Below are positions 7,880-16,381 of a stretch of DNA of 64,000 nt, piece after piece. The position numbers and the translations under genes are program-made. The notes beneath the pieces are model-generated. The model ran no database searches, was not told the origin of the DNA, and saw only the letters and a list, made by a program, of their open reading frames with translations. The stretch is from positions 186,001 through 250,000 of the forward strand of contig CAZJVP010000020.1 of the NCBI GenBank assembly GCA_964549615.1, written 5' to 3'. The DNA is from CAYVLA01 sp964549615 [NCBI: uncultured Thermococci archaeon]. GTDB lineage: Archaea > CAYQAE01 > CAYVLA01. Each line of letters begins with the position of its first letter. The stretch's first letter is position 1.

Positions 7880-9298
7880 TCAGTTGCACGTCCTCCATTT
7901 CGTGCCCCACTCGGTGTCCTCCAGGATCACTCCTTCATCGCGCAGCCTAGCACGAATTCTGTCGGCGGCCTCCCAGTTCTTCGACGCCCTCGCGGCCTCG
8001 CGTTCCCGGATCATCTCGGCCTGCCGGGGCGTCAGCGCTGCAGGTCTTGGGAACTGGAGGCCAAGTACCGCTGCGAACGACTCGAAGGCCTCCCTTGCTG
8101 CCTCCAGAACCGCGCGGTTCCTAGCCACAAGCAGGTACCGGTTCAGGCCCTTCGCGAGCTCGTGGAATGCCCCCAGCGCGAGCGGGCTGTTGAAGTCGTC
8201 ATCCATGGCCGCATCGAACCGTTGCCTGGCCTCCTGGATTTCCTTCAGGGCCGGCCGATCGAACGCGGTGCTTCGATCGTCCGATGTCTGTAAAGCGAAA
8301 AGCACGTTCTCGTAGGCATTCCTCAGCCTCTCGTAGTTGCTCCTCGCGTTCTCGGCGAACTCCTTGGTGTAGTCAAGGATCTTGCGGTAATGGGCGGAGG
8401 CGAACATGTACCTCACGACGCTGCTGGGATAGTCCTTTAGCACATCGTCCAGGGTGATGTAGTTCCCCAGGGACTTGCTCATCTTTTCACCGCCGACCGT
8501 GAGGTGTTCGCCGTGGACCCAGTATCTGACGAACTTCTTGCCCGTGTAGCATTCCGACTGCGCGATCTCGTTCTCGTGGTGGGGGAAGATCAGGTCGACG
8601 CCTCCGGTGTGTATGTCGATGGTGGGCCCGAGGTACTTCAGGGACAGAGCCGAGCACTCTATGTGCCAGCCGGGCCTCACCTTTCCCCATTTCGATTCGA
8701 AGAATATCCCCCTCGCAACCTCGGAGTCGGTCGATTTCTTTAGGAGCGCGAAGTCCTGCGGACTGTCCTTGCTGTACTCATCGACATCCACCCTCGCACC
8801 TGGCCTGATCCCAGCCAGATCGATCCGGGATAGCCTCCCGTAGCCGGGGAACGCAGATACGTCGAAGTACACGCTTCCGTCCCGCTCGTACGCGAACCCC
8901 TTCTTCTCCAGATTTTCAACGATCTCCAACATGAAATCGACGTTCTCCGTCGCACGCGGGTAGGCGTGAGCGGGTAGCACGTTCAGCTTGCGAAGCCCGT
9001 CGAAGAATATCTCCTCGTACTTGCGCGTGTAATCCTTAAGAGGGACACCGAGCTCGCCCGACCTCTTTATGGTCTTGTCGTCGATGTCGGTTATGTTCAT
9101 CACCTGCTTGACAGCGTACCCCCGGTACTCCAAGTAGCGGCGCACATTGTCGCTCATCACAAAGCTTCTATAGTTGCCGAGATGGGGCACATCGTAAACG
9201 GTGGGGCCGCAGCAATACATCCCGACGCGGCCTTCGTGCAGAGGGACGAAATCCTCCTTCTTCCTCGATTCCGTGTTGAAGATCCTGAGCACTAACAC
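7880..9298 (-). CDS. cysS: Cysteinyl-tRNA synthetase
   Basis: Class I synthetase of about 472 residues that charges tRNA-Cys in the cytoplasm. The HIGH-type motif is PHLGNYRS next to the zinc cysteine of CGPTVYD. Further zinc ligands lie in GWHIECSALS and in FPHHENEIAQSE, and the KMSKS loop is exact (GGEKMSKSLGN). A DALR-type helical domain follows to the C-terminus. An ATG at 9319 is in frame, but it overlaps a TATA-like element at 9317-9330. That element predicts transcription start near 9299, right at the GTG at 9298, so I infer a leaderless GTG start giving VLVLRIFNT. The paralogue B surface gene follows 20 bases downstream. Confidence 0.96.
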   Translation of the reverse strand: MLVLRIFNTESRKKEDFVPLHEGRVGMYCCGPTVYDVPHLGNYRSFVMSDNVRRYLEYRGYAVKQVMNITDIDDKTIKRSGELGVPLKDYTRKYEEIFFDGLRKLNVLPAHAYPRATENVDFMLEIVENLEKKGFAYERDGSVYFDVSAFPGYGRLSRIDLAGIRPGARVDVDEYSKDSPQDFALLKKSTDSEVARGIFFESKWGKVRPGWHIECSALSLKYLGPTIDIHTGGVDLIFPHHENEIAQSECYTGKKFVRYWVHGEHLTVGGEKMSKSLGNYITLDDVLKDYPSSVVRYMFASAHYRKILDYTKEFAENARSNYERLRNAYENVLFALQTSDDRSTAFDRPALKEIQEARQRFDAAMDDDFNSPLALGAFHELAKGLNRYLLVARNRAVLEAAREAFESFAAVLGLQFPRPAALTPRQAEMIREREAARASKNWEAADRIRARLRDEGVILEDTEWGTKWRTCN

Positions 9299-9316
9299 CC
9301 GCGCATCCCAAACGCA

Positions 9317-9330
9317 CATTAAACTTTATG
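9317..9330 (-). promoter_or_regulatory. TATA-like box for cysS
   Basis: CATAAAGTTTAATG on the minus strand is centred about 26 bases upstream of the GTG at 9298. This is the spacing expected for a leaderless archaeal transcript and decides the choice of start codon for cysS. Confidence 0.55.
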
Positions 9331-9979
9331 CGCAGATGATGGCAATTCACGGGATGTGATCCGGTTCCAACACGTGGCGGTCGGGGTCCGGATCATTCTT
9401 CTCTGGCCTCGACACGCCTGCCCGGATACGATGCTGCATATGGCAAACCCAAGCAGGCTAACGTTGACCGGGTTTTGGATTGCGAAGGTTGGAACCCGCT
9501 CACGTACGGGCTGGTCGCCCGTAGCATAAGCCAAGGTCCGGCGCCGACAATTCTCTGGATCCCGGGTAACAAGGGCCCGTTGATGTTGATTCTGCCCCTC
9601 TGTAGGCCTGGCGGCGAGAGGAAAGGAGCGATTGACGTGTTCGGGCATCCTAGCCTGTTAGGGCGCACGACCGGCGCAGCGGACTGCGACACCGTGGTGA
9701 CGAGCAAAGCGAAGCCGAAGGAGCTCAAGAGGATCGTATGGTACAACACTGTACAGCCGCACGCCCTTGCAGCCCACAATGACGACGTAATGCAATGCTG
9801 TGGCTTGACAAGCGCACTGGGAACAGTTCCGCGCTCAGACCTGGTTCCACCTCCTGTTCTTTCTCGGGGTCTGCGCAGCATTTTCACCTTGTCCCGAACC
9901 ACTTGAGGAAGAAGGAAAAGCAGCCGACCCTGCAGTTGGCTACGTCAGCTTTTTCAGGTTCCGGGCCTACCCAGCGCCG
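9331..9979. other. Long gap without a supported gene
   Basis: About 650 bases between the divergent cysS promoter and the ABC permease gene. Open frames of 143 codons (plus, 9475-9906) and 169 codons (minus, 9393-9902) lie opposite each other. Neither shows recognisable motifs or a convincing start. A small inverted repeat, GTACAACACTGTAC, lies near 9740. I looked for SRP RNA and RNase P RNA signatures and did not find them convincingly. Confidence 0.4.
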
Positions 9980-12775
9980 TTGTCCTTTTCCCTCAAGTTC
10001 GGCGCTGAGAACCTTGTAAAGAATAAGGGAAGGTCCCTCGCGGCGCTGGCCGGAAGCCTCCTAGCCGTAACTCTGATTGCAGGTGCCAACATTTCGGTCG
10101 ATGTTGCAACGAACAAGATCCTGCTCTTTGCCCTTGAGGACACACCGATCGACATGGTGGTCGGCTTCGCGGGCTCCAAAGAGCCCCATGACCTGTCCGG
10201 CACCCTCGAGGCCCTTTCTGGAATCGACGTGGCCGAGCCCGTCCTTTTGGCCAGACCCGTGATCATGGTAAACATGAGCGGAACCGTATCCCACAGCTCG
10301 GTCCGGCTCTTGGGCGTGAACCCAAGCTTCGGTCGCGTTGCTGACAGGCTCCTTGTCGATGTTCCGGAGTTCGACCTTGGGCCAGACGAGATGGTCGCCA
10401 CAAAAGGATTCCTGAGCATTCTAAGGAGCTTCGGGTTGATGGTTGGCCCGGGGGACAACCTGACACTGTACCTTCATAGACGCCCGGACGGGGCGACCGA
10501 ACCCGAATGGATGGCCCAGAACTTCCTGATTAAGGCCGCGGTCGAGCCTCGGGAGCAACGCTGGGGGAGCAGCTTCGGTGGGACGTACCTCTCCGACTGC
10601 GTTTTCATCAACAAGTCGCGAGCACGGGAGCTCATGGATGAGTTTGAGGCGAGCTTCTTCAACATCTTCCCTCCCACCGGCCCAGGGGTTCTGGACCGTG
10701 GCATCTTCACCATGCCTTCGGCCGCGGTCTATCTCGTCCTGCTGGACCGCCAGCAGATCGTCATTAAGACCGACGCCGAGGCCACCCGGAAGAACATCGA
10801 GTTTGTCGCAAACGACGTAGAGCTTGCCCTTGCAGACAATAACCCGTACGTGGAGACGCCGATCGTAAACGCGATCGATAGATATGCCGCCCAGCTTGAG
10901 CAGAGCAGGGCAGTCTTCCTCGTGGCGTCTCTGCCCGTCATAGCGCTCGGCATCTACCTAGCCATGATCGGCATCGATGTGGGATTCGGACGCAGAAGGG
11001 CCGAGATAGCCCTGCTTAAGTCGAGAGGGGCAAGCAAGAGGCAGATCTCGCTGCTTCTCTTCGCGGAGTCATCGATCTTGGGCGTCCTCGCCGGGGTGGT
11101 TGGCCTTCTGCTGGGGGCCCTCATCACCGGGTTCATCATCTTCCCCCTGCCCCAGAAGGCGATTTCACTGAGCTTGTCCGACATTACCCTGTTGGGCATC
11201 TCGCCGCTCACCATCTTGGTCTGCGTCATCCTTGGAGTTGCGATGATGGTGCTCGCCTCGCACAGGCCCATCAGGAGGATCAACCAGATCGACGTGATCG
11301 AGGCGCTGGGCAAGTACTCCGCAAGCTACGAGACGGAGGAGTACCGCAAAAAGACGGATATCATCCTCGTCCTCTTCCCCACGGCCGTCTACGGTGCGAT
11401 CCTGACGCTTCAGGGCGAGATAGGCAGGGGGCCGAGCCTCTTGCTTTTCCTGCTCTACATATTCCTGGCCATCGGCACCCTGACCCTTCCATTTACACCT
11501 TTCATGCTAATCCTCGGCGCTACCCGCATGCTCACGAGAGGAACAAATAGGACGTACGAACTAGTTTCCCGGGCGTTCAAGCCCCTCGTCGGGGCAATGC
11601 ATCCCCTCGTCGCCAAGAACCTTTCGCGGAATCCAAGGCGAACCTCCCGGGTCGCGGTGCTCATTGCACTCTCGTTGTCCTTCGGCACCTTCATCATGGT
11701 CTTCAGCTCGACCGAGCAAAGGCTCCAGGAATCCACCATCCTCTTCGAGGTGGGCTCGGATATCAAGATCACGAGCTCCCTGTCGCTTGATCACAGGTTA
11801 TTGCGAAGCATCGATGGGGTGGAGCTGACCAGCGAGATCTTCCAGGCCTCGGGACAAAGCCGGCTGGGAACCATCGCCGTCTACGCCCTCGACCCGCGCG
11901 ATTATGCTTCTTGCGTCCGGGAAAACTCGCTCTTCACGAGAAAGCTGGCCCACCTGCTCGACGAGTTGTCCACCGAGAGAGCCGGCGCACTGGTCCTCAA
12001 GACGAGGCGCGAGACCGAATGGAAGGAGGGCCAGGCGATATCCGTGCCGGTCGCAGCGGGCGGTGAGTCCAAGCAGGTCGACTTCCGGGTCCTCGGGTTC
12101 TTCGACTATGCACCGGGCGTGGAACAGACCCTGCACAAGGGACCTTGGGATGCACCTGCCTTGCTGGTGAGGACGGACTACCTGGCGGAAGAGCTTCCGA
12201 ACCTTCAGATCAGCGGCCAGTCAGCCATCCTGATCAAGAAGGCCAAGGACGCCAACTCATCCGCAATCGTCGACGCCATTCTCAAGTCCAACCCGGAGCT
12301 TGCGTCCTGGAACGTGAGAAGCGCGGAACAGATGCTCGCCGAGCGCGAGAGAGAACCGATGGTCACGGCGGTCTTCTCCTTCATGAAGCTCGAGTTCATC
12401 TTCACGATGGTCATGTCCACCTTCGGGTTGGGCCTGGTGATGTATATGGCCGCGACCGAGAGGCAGAACGAGGTGGCGGGACTGATGTCCCGCGGCGTGG
12501 CGAGCCGGCAGGTGATGAAGATCCTCGCTGCCGAAGCGTTCTCGATAGTGATCATAGGTTTTGCGATCGGAATTCCCGTCGGCGGGCTCGTCGTCTACGT
12601 CCTTCGAACGGTCATGAACAGGGCCATGGGAATCTCCATACCGGTGCCCTTCGTATTCCCAGGCGCCCTCTTCATCCTGCTCGGGTTGACGGCCGCGGCG
12701 CTCGGAGCGGCCTCACTCTTTAGCGCCATAAGGATCAGCCGAATAAAGCCAAGCGACGTACTGAGGGTGAGGTGA
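9980..12775 (+). CDS. FtsX/MacB-like ABC transporter permease
   Basis: A 931-residue membrane protein with two FtsX-type units: a transmembrane helix near residues 20-42, a large outside domain, a cluster of helices at about 310-440, further helices at about 455-520, a second outside domain and a final helix cluster at about 800-925. Hallmark segments include AEIALLKSRGASKRQI and the equivalent NEVAGLMSRGVASRQV, which are the cytoplasmic coupling regions. Such permeases form MacB/LolCDE-type exporters or mechanotransmission complexes rather than importers. The start used is TTG at 9980; another in-frame TTG at 9935 would add 15 residues. The ATPase gene begins 4 bases after its stop, so the two form one operon. 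Substrate unknown. Confidence 0.9.
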   Translation: MSFSLKFGAENLVKNKGRSLAALAGSLLAVTLIAGANISVDVATNKILLFALEDTPIDMVVGFAGSKEPHDLSGTLEALSGIDVAEPVLLARPVIMVNMSGTVSHSSVRLLGVNPSFGRVADRLLVDVPEFDLGPDEMVATKGFLSILRSFGLMVGPGDNLTLYLHRRPDGATEPEWMAQNFLIKAAVEPREQRWGSSFGGTYLSDCVFINKSRARELMDEFEASFFNIFPPTGPGVLDRGIFTMPSAAVYLVLLDRQQIVIKTDAEATRKNIEFVANDVELALADNNPYVETPIVNAIDRYAAQLEQSRAVFLVASLPVIALGIYLAMIGIDVGFGRRRAEIALLKSRGASKRQISLLLFAESSILGVLAGVVGLLLGALITGFIIFPLPQKAISLSLSDITLLGISPLTILVCVILGVAMMVLASHRPIRRINQIDVIEALGKYSASYETEEYRKKTDIILVLFPTAVYGAILTLQGEIGRGPSLLLFLLYIFLAIGTLTLPFTPFMLILGATRMLTRGTNRTYELVSRAFKPLVGAMHPLVAKNLSRNPRRTSRVAVLIALSLSFGTFIMVFSSTEQRLQESTILFEVGSDIKITSSLSLDHRLLRSIDGVELTSEIFQASGQSRLGTIAVYALDPRDYASCVRENSLFTRKLAHLLDELSTERAGALVLKTRRETEWKEGQAISVPVAAGGESKQVDFRVLGFFDYAPGVEQTLHKGPWDAPALLVRTDYLAEELPNLQISGQSAILIKKAKDANSSAIVDAILKSNPELASWNVRSAEQMLAEREREPMVTAVFSFMKLEFIFTMVMSTFGLGLVMYMAATERQNEVAGLMSRGVASRQVMKILAAEAFSIVIIGFAIGIPVGGLVVYVLRTVMNRAMGISIPVPFVFPGALFILLGLTAAALGAASLFSAIRISRIKPSDVLRVR

Positions 12776-12779
12776 GATC

Positions 12780-13595
12780 TTGTCCGCAAGGGGAGCGAAG
12801 ATCGTAGTCAAGGATCTGATGAAGGTCTACAAGACCGGGAAGTTGGAGGTCATCGCCCTGAGGGGCGTGAACATGGAGGTCCGTGACGGGGAGGTCCTAG
12901 CCGTGATGGGCCCATCTGGCTGCGGAAAGACGACCCTTTTGAACCTGATTGGCGGGCTCGACAGGCCCACGGCAGGCAGCATATGGGTGGACGGCACCCT
13001 CATCTCCGATCTGAGCGAGGACGAGCTCGTTCAGTACCGACGCGAGAAGGTCGGATTCGTCTTCCAGTTCTTCAACCTTGTCTCGTCCCTCACGGCCGAG
13101 GAGAACGTTGAGCTGCCAATGAGAACCGCCGGCAAACCGGCCCAATACCGAGACAGGAGGGTGAAAGAGCTACTGGAGGCGGTCGGGATGTCCGGGCGCA
13201 AGGACCACAAACCGGACGAACTCTCCGGCGGCGAGCAGCAGAGGGTGGCGATAGCGTGCGCGTTGGCGAACGACCCACCGATACTATTGGCGGACGAACC
13301 CACGGGCGAGCTGGACACCAAGACGGGATCGGAGATACTGGACCTATTCAAGACGCTGAAGGAGCAGTACGGAAAGACCGAGATCATCGTGACTCACGAC
13401 AGGCGTGTCGGCAGAATTGCTGATCGCGCCCTCAGGATCGAGGATGGATTGATAGTGGGTGAGGAGAGGCTCGATGCCTTGGCCTACAGGGGGAGGGAGG
13501 AGCTCGAGATGGAAAATGCCCGACTGCGCGAGCGTCTGGAATCGCTTTCCCGGATCCTCGGCAAAGCGGCTGAGGAATTAGGGAAAGGCCGCTAG
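12780..13595 (+). CDS. ABC transporter ATPase (MacB/LolD type) with C-terminal coiled coil
   Basis: A 271-residue ATPase with Walker A (GPSGCGKTT, about 42-50), Q-loop (VFQFFNLVSSLT), signature LSGGEQQRVA, Walker B with catalytic Glu (ILLADEPTGELD) and the H-loop (IVTHD). The family adds a C-terminal extension here: residues about 235-265 are charged and heptad-like (EELEMENARLRERLESLSRIL), probably a short coiled coil. The start is TTG at 12780, supported by a GAGGTGA Shine-Dalgarno sequence just upstream that overlaps the end of the permease gene. It works with the upstream FtsX-like permease at the cytoplasmic membrane. Confidence 0.94.
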   Translation: MSARGAKIVVKDLMKVYKTGKLEVIALRGVNMEVRDGEVLAVMGPSGCGKTTLLNLIGGLDRPTAGSIWVDGTLISDLSEDELVQYRREKVGFVFQFFNLVSSLTAEENVELPMRTAGKPAQYRDRRVKELLEAVGMSGRKDHKPDELSGGEQQRVAIACALANDPPILLADEPTGELDTKTGSEILDLFKTLKEQYGKTEIIVTHDRRVGRIADRALRIEDGLIVGEERLDALAYRGREELEMENARLRERLESLSRILGKAAEELGKGR

Positions 13596-13604
13596 ACCAT
13601 CCCC

Positions 13605-15263
13605 TTATTCCCAATCGTCTAGAACCGACGCACTGGCAACCGTCCTGACCAGCTCCGCCCCTTGGGGCAGGCCTCGGGGCCTGTAGTAAAGATCGTCCAT
13701 TCTCCTGATGAGCTCCTGGACGGAGGCAGACTTGACGAGAACGCGGATGCATCCCCCGAACCCTGCCCCGGTCAGTCCCGCGCCCAAGACGCCGGGGACC
13801 GATCTCGCTATCTCGACCATCTCGTCCAACTCGGGCGAGCTGCACCCGAAGCCGCCGGGCTGCAGGTGGAGAGCCGAGGCCGCGACCCTTTCTGGGTTCC
13901 CGCTCGCTGCATCGGCGATCAGCTTGTCCAGAAGCGCGTCTGACACCTCGTTGTTCCACCTGACCCACGCCCTCTTGGACGAATCGTAGCAGATCACCCT
14001 ATCCCCGTCGTGTTCCCGGTACATCAGCCTGCCGAGCTCTTCCATGTCGCCCGATCTGAGGATCTGCGGAAAGATTCTTCCGCGCTCGCACTCGGCTACA
14101 CCGAACATGGCGACGGCCCTGATCCGATAGCCCTCCTTGGGCTCCCCATGCGTGCGAAAGATCCGTTCCAGCTCGTCGCGGCTGTCTCGCAGTCTGTCCT
14201 TGATCTGCTGACGGGACGCTCGTTCGGGCAGGGCACGGAGGATGCGATAGATATCAGGAAGACTCAGCCGGATGGGATTTATGTCCCTCAGATGCTTGGT
14301 TCCCTCGACCAGGCTAGCCGGCAGGCCGAGGTCGCGCATCGCCTGCTTGGCAAGCATCAGAACCATGCTGTACGCCGCTATGGTCTGGTTGTAGGCATCC
14401 AGGACCGCCCCCGCCTTGTGCGCCTTCTTCATCGAGTCGCATATGACTATCGAGTACCCGTCCGGAATCGGAAGATACTCCTCAACCTGGAAGGGGAAGA
14501 ACCTGAGGTGGCAGATGGTCCCACGCCTGCAGAATAGCATTGCAGCGTGATCGCCCGCCCCGCCCCGGGTGCCTACGTACCATTCTGCCTCCCCACACAG
14601 GACCGCCAGCTCAGCACGATCCAACTTCAGCTGGTTCAAGGCCAAGGTCGCCAGCGCCGAGGAGACCACCATCGCGGAGGACGAGCTCAGGCCCGACGAC
14701 CTTGGTATGTTGCCGAAGAACATCAAGTCCATCCCGCACAATGCGGTATCCTTGAACCGGGCCTGCAACCTCAATACCGCCGCCTTCACATAGTTCGACC
14801 AGTCTCCCCGCGACTGCGACACCCTCTTGGCAACGCCCGGGGACTCTATGAACCGAACCCAATCCGACTCGTCCCCCTCGGAGAGCTCTTCAGCGATGGA
14901 AAACCTTCTCTCCGGGAAATCCCCGGACCTAACATCGCTCATGCGCACAAGGTCGCCCTCTGATCGGGCTCCGGCAAGCAGTATCTCCCTCGCATGCGTG
15001 ACGTAGTTCACACAGCCCCCCCTGTGCTCGACGTGCATCCCCATCAGGTTCACGCGGCACGGACATCTCACGAGGACGACCTGCCTGTCCCCTCCGTATC
15101 TTGCGGCGAAAGACCTAAGCAGGCTTGACATCGCGGCCTTCCTCTCAGCGACGAGCGTGAGATCGCCTCCGTAGATCTCTCGGAGAAGCCGATCCTTCTG
15201 GCCGCTCTCAAGAACCTTGATCCATTCGAATACAGGGCTCATGGCCCCTCTATCCATGCTCAT
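13605..15263 (-). CDS. GHMP-family sugar kinase (galactokinase-like, altered sugar-binding motif)
   Basis: A 552-residue GHMP kinase. The galactokinase signature region appears as CRVNLMGMHVEHRGG (about 69-83), where galactokinases have a Glu-His-Thr-Asp-Tyr set contacting the sugar. The ATP loop is IPRSSGLSSSSA (187-198), the catalytic Asp is D238 in GTRGGAGDHA, and motif 3 is GLTGAGFGGC near 505. It is about 150 residues longer than typical galactokinase, with an insertion in the middle (about 310-420). The overall order is that of GalK and the related arabino- or uronate kinases, so it probably phosphorylates C1 of a galactose-like sugar, but not necessarily galactose. It is convergent with the ABC operon and divergent from mch. 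An ATG seven codons inside is an alternative start. Confidence 0.85.
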   Translation of the reverse strand: MSMDRGAMSPVFEWIKVLESGQKDRLLREIYGGDLTLVAERKAAMSSLLRSFAARYGGDRQVVLVRCPCRVNLMGMHVEHRGGCVNYVTHAREILLAGARSEGDLVRMSDVRSGDFPERRFSIAEELSEGDESDWVRFIESPGVAKRVSQSRGDWSNYVKAAVLRLQARFKDTALCGMDLMFFGNIPRSSGLSSSSAMVVSSALATLALNQLKLDRAELAVLCGEAEWYVGTRGGAGDHAAMLFCRRGTICHLRFFPFQVEEYLPIPDGYSIVICDSMKKAHKAGAVLDAYNQTIAAYSMVLMLAKQAMRDLGLPASLVEGTKHLRDINPIRLSLPDIYRILRALPERASRQQIKDRLRDSRDELERIFRTHGEPKEGYRIRAVAMFGVAECERGRIFPQILRSGDMEELGRLMYREHDGDRVICYDSSKRAWVRWNNEVSDALLDKLIADAASGNPERVAASALHLQPGGFGCSSPELDEMVEIARSVPGVLGAGLTGAGFGGCIRVLVKSASVQELIRRMDDLYYRPRGLPQGAELVRTVASASVLDDWE

Positions 15264-15323
15264 GCACCGACCGTCCGGATCCAGACGCTAGGGCGCCAGA
15301 CGACGTCAGGCTTGACGCCCTTC

Positions 15324-15333
15324 GTATATATCT
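15324..15333 (-). promoter_or_regulatory. TATA box for the GHMP sugar kinase gene
   Basis: GTATATATCT is a strong AT-only core in GC-rich surroundings. On the minus strand it predicts transcription start near 15302, about 40 bases before the ATG at 15263. Confidence 0.55.
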
Positions 15334-15391
15334 CCTACGCGGTTCGTGCCGGCACCGTGAGGCACGTATCTAGCTAGCCTTGGTCGTGGAA

Positions 15392-15401
15392 GATTTAAGA
15401 G
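15392..15401 (+). promoter_or_regulatory. TATA-like box for mch
   Basis: GATTTAAGAG is centred about 31 bases before the ATG at 15428. It supports that ATG rather than the earlier in-frame TTG at 15380, which lies upstream of the box. Confidence 0.5.
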
Positions 15402-15427
15402 ATGCTAGCTTCGGATCGTCGCCTGAG

Positions 15428-16381
15428 ATGCCAGCCATCAGCATCAACCGGCTTTCCATGAGGACCGTCCAGACCCTCATCGACTCCCCCGAGATGTTCA
15501 ATGTCCAGATCACAAGACTATCGGACGGGTCGACCGTCATAGACGCCGGGATCGAAGCGGAGGGAGGCTACGAAGCCGGAAGGCTTGTGAGCGAGATCTG
15601 CATGGGGGGACTGGGTTCGGTTCAATTTTCCTTCACTGGGCCGATTGCCATCGAGTGCCCCTGGGTGGTCGTCTTCACCGATCATCCTCTCCTGTCCTGC
15701 ATGCTGTCGCAGATGGCCGGATGGTCGATCCGGACGAAGGGCTTCAGGGCGATGGGATCGGGGCCAGCAAGGGCTCTGGCCCAGGCGGAGGAGATCTACA
15801 GGCAATACCCCTACACAGACGGTCACTCCGAGGCCGTCATAGTCCTGGAGACATCCACCAAACCAGGGGAAACCGCCTCCGCTTGGATATCCGAGAGGTG
15901 CGGAGTAAGTCCCAAGAACCTCTACATGGTTGGGGCGCGAACCGCCAGCCTTGCGGGAACGGTGCAGGTATGCGCCCGAGTGGTCGAGACGGGAATGCAC
16001 AAGATGCACACCCTCGGAATCGATCTCGCGGGCATCCTAGCTGGACGGGGGACATGCCCGGTCCCACCCATCCTCCGGGACGACCTTGTCATGATGGGCC
16101 GGACCAACGATGCGATCCTTTACGGCGGCCGGGCAGACTACATCTTCGCTGACGCCTCCCGGTCACTTGCGCACCTGCAGTCCCTGCCGTCCTCGTCATC
16201 CTCTGACTACGGCAGACCTTTCGTCGAACTGCTCAAAGCTGCAGGATCAGATTTCTACAAGATCGATCCAGCGCTGTTCAGCCCGGCCGTCATGGGCATG
16301 GAGAACATGAAGTCTGGAAAATGCCTAAGCGCCGGAAGAATGGACATCGAGGTCCTCAAGAGGTCCTTCGGGCTGCCCTAG
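15428..16381 (+). CDS. mch: Methenyl-tetrahydromethanopterin cyclohydrolase
   Basis: A 317-residue protein, the usual length of Mch (EC 3.5.4.27), which interconverts methenyl- and formyl-tetrahydromethanopterin in archaeal C1 metabolism. Recognisable stretches include AGRLVSEICMGGLG, GSGPARALAQ, CGVSPKNLYMVGARTASLAG and VVETGMHKMHTLGID. The start at ATG 15428 gives the normal N-terminus (ISINRLSMRTVQTLI) and follows a TATA-like element. The stop overlaps the convergent LysRS stop by 4 bases. Its presence shows that this archaeon uses tetrahydromethanopterin as C1 carrier. No other C1 genes lie in the window, so whether the pathway runs to methane, acetyl-CoA or only to biosynthesis is not shown. 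Confidence 0.95.
   Translation: MPAISINRLSMRTVQTLIDSPEMFNVQITRLSDGSTVIDAGIEAEGGYEAGRLVSEICMGGLGSVQFSFTGPIAIECPWVVVFTDHPLLSCMLSQMAGWSIRTKGFRAMGSGPARALAQAEEIYRQYPYTDGHSEAVIVLETSTKPGETASAWISERCGVSPKNLYMVGARTASLAGTVQVCARVVETGMHKMHTLGIDLAGILAGRGTCPVPPILRDDLVMMGRTNDAILYGGRADYIFADASRSLAHLQSLPSSSSSDYGRPFVELLKAAGSDFYKIDPALFSPAVMGMENMKSGKCLSAGRMDIEVLKRSFGLP

Noticed and set aside
9600-9660. GAGAGGAAAGGAGCG segment as possible RNase P or SRP RNA
   Set aside because: Only a short resemblance. The other conserved elements and closing stems are absent.
9475-9906. 143-codon plus-strand frame and opposed 169-codon minus-strand frame
   Set aside because: No motif, no promoter, and amino acid composition is unlike neighbouring proteins. 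They cannot both be genes.
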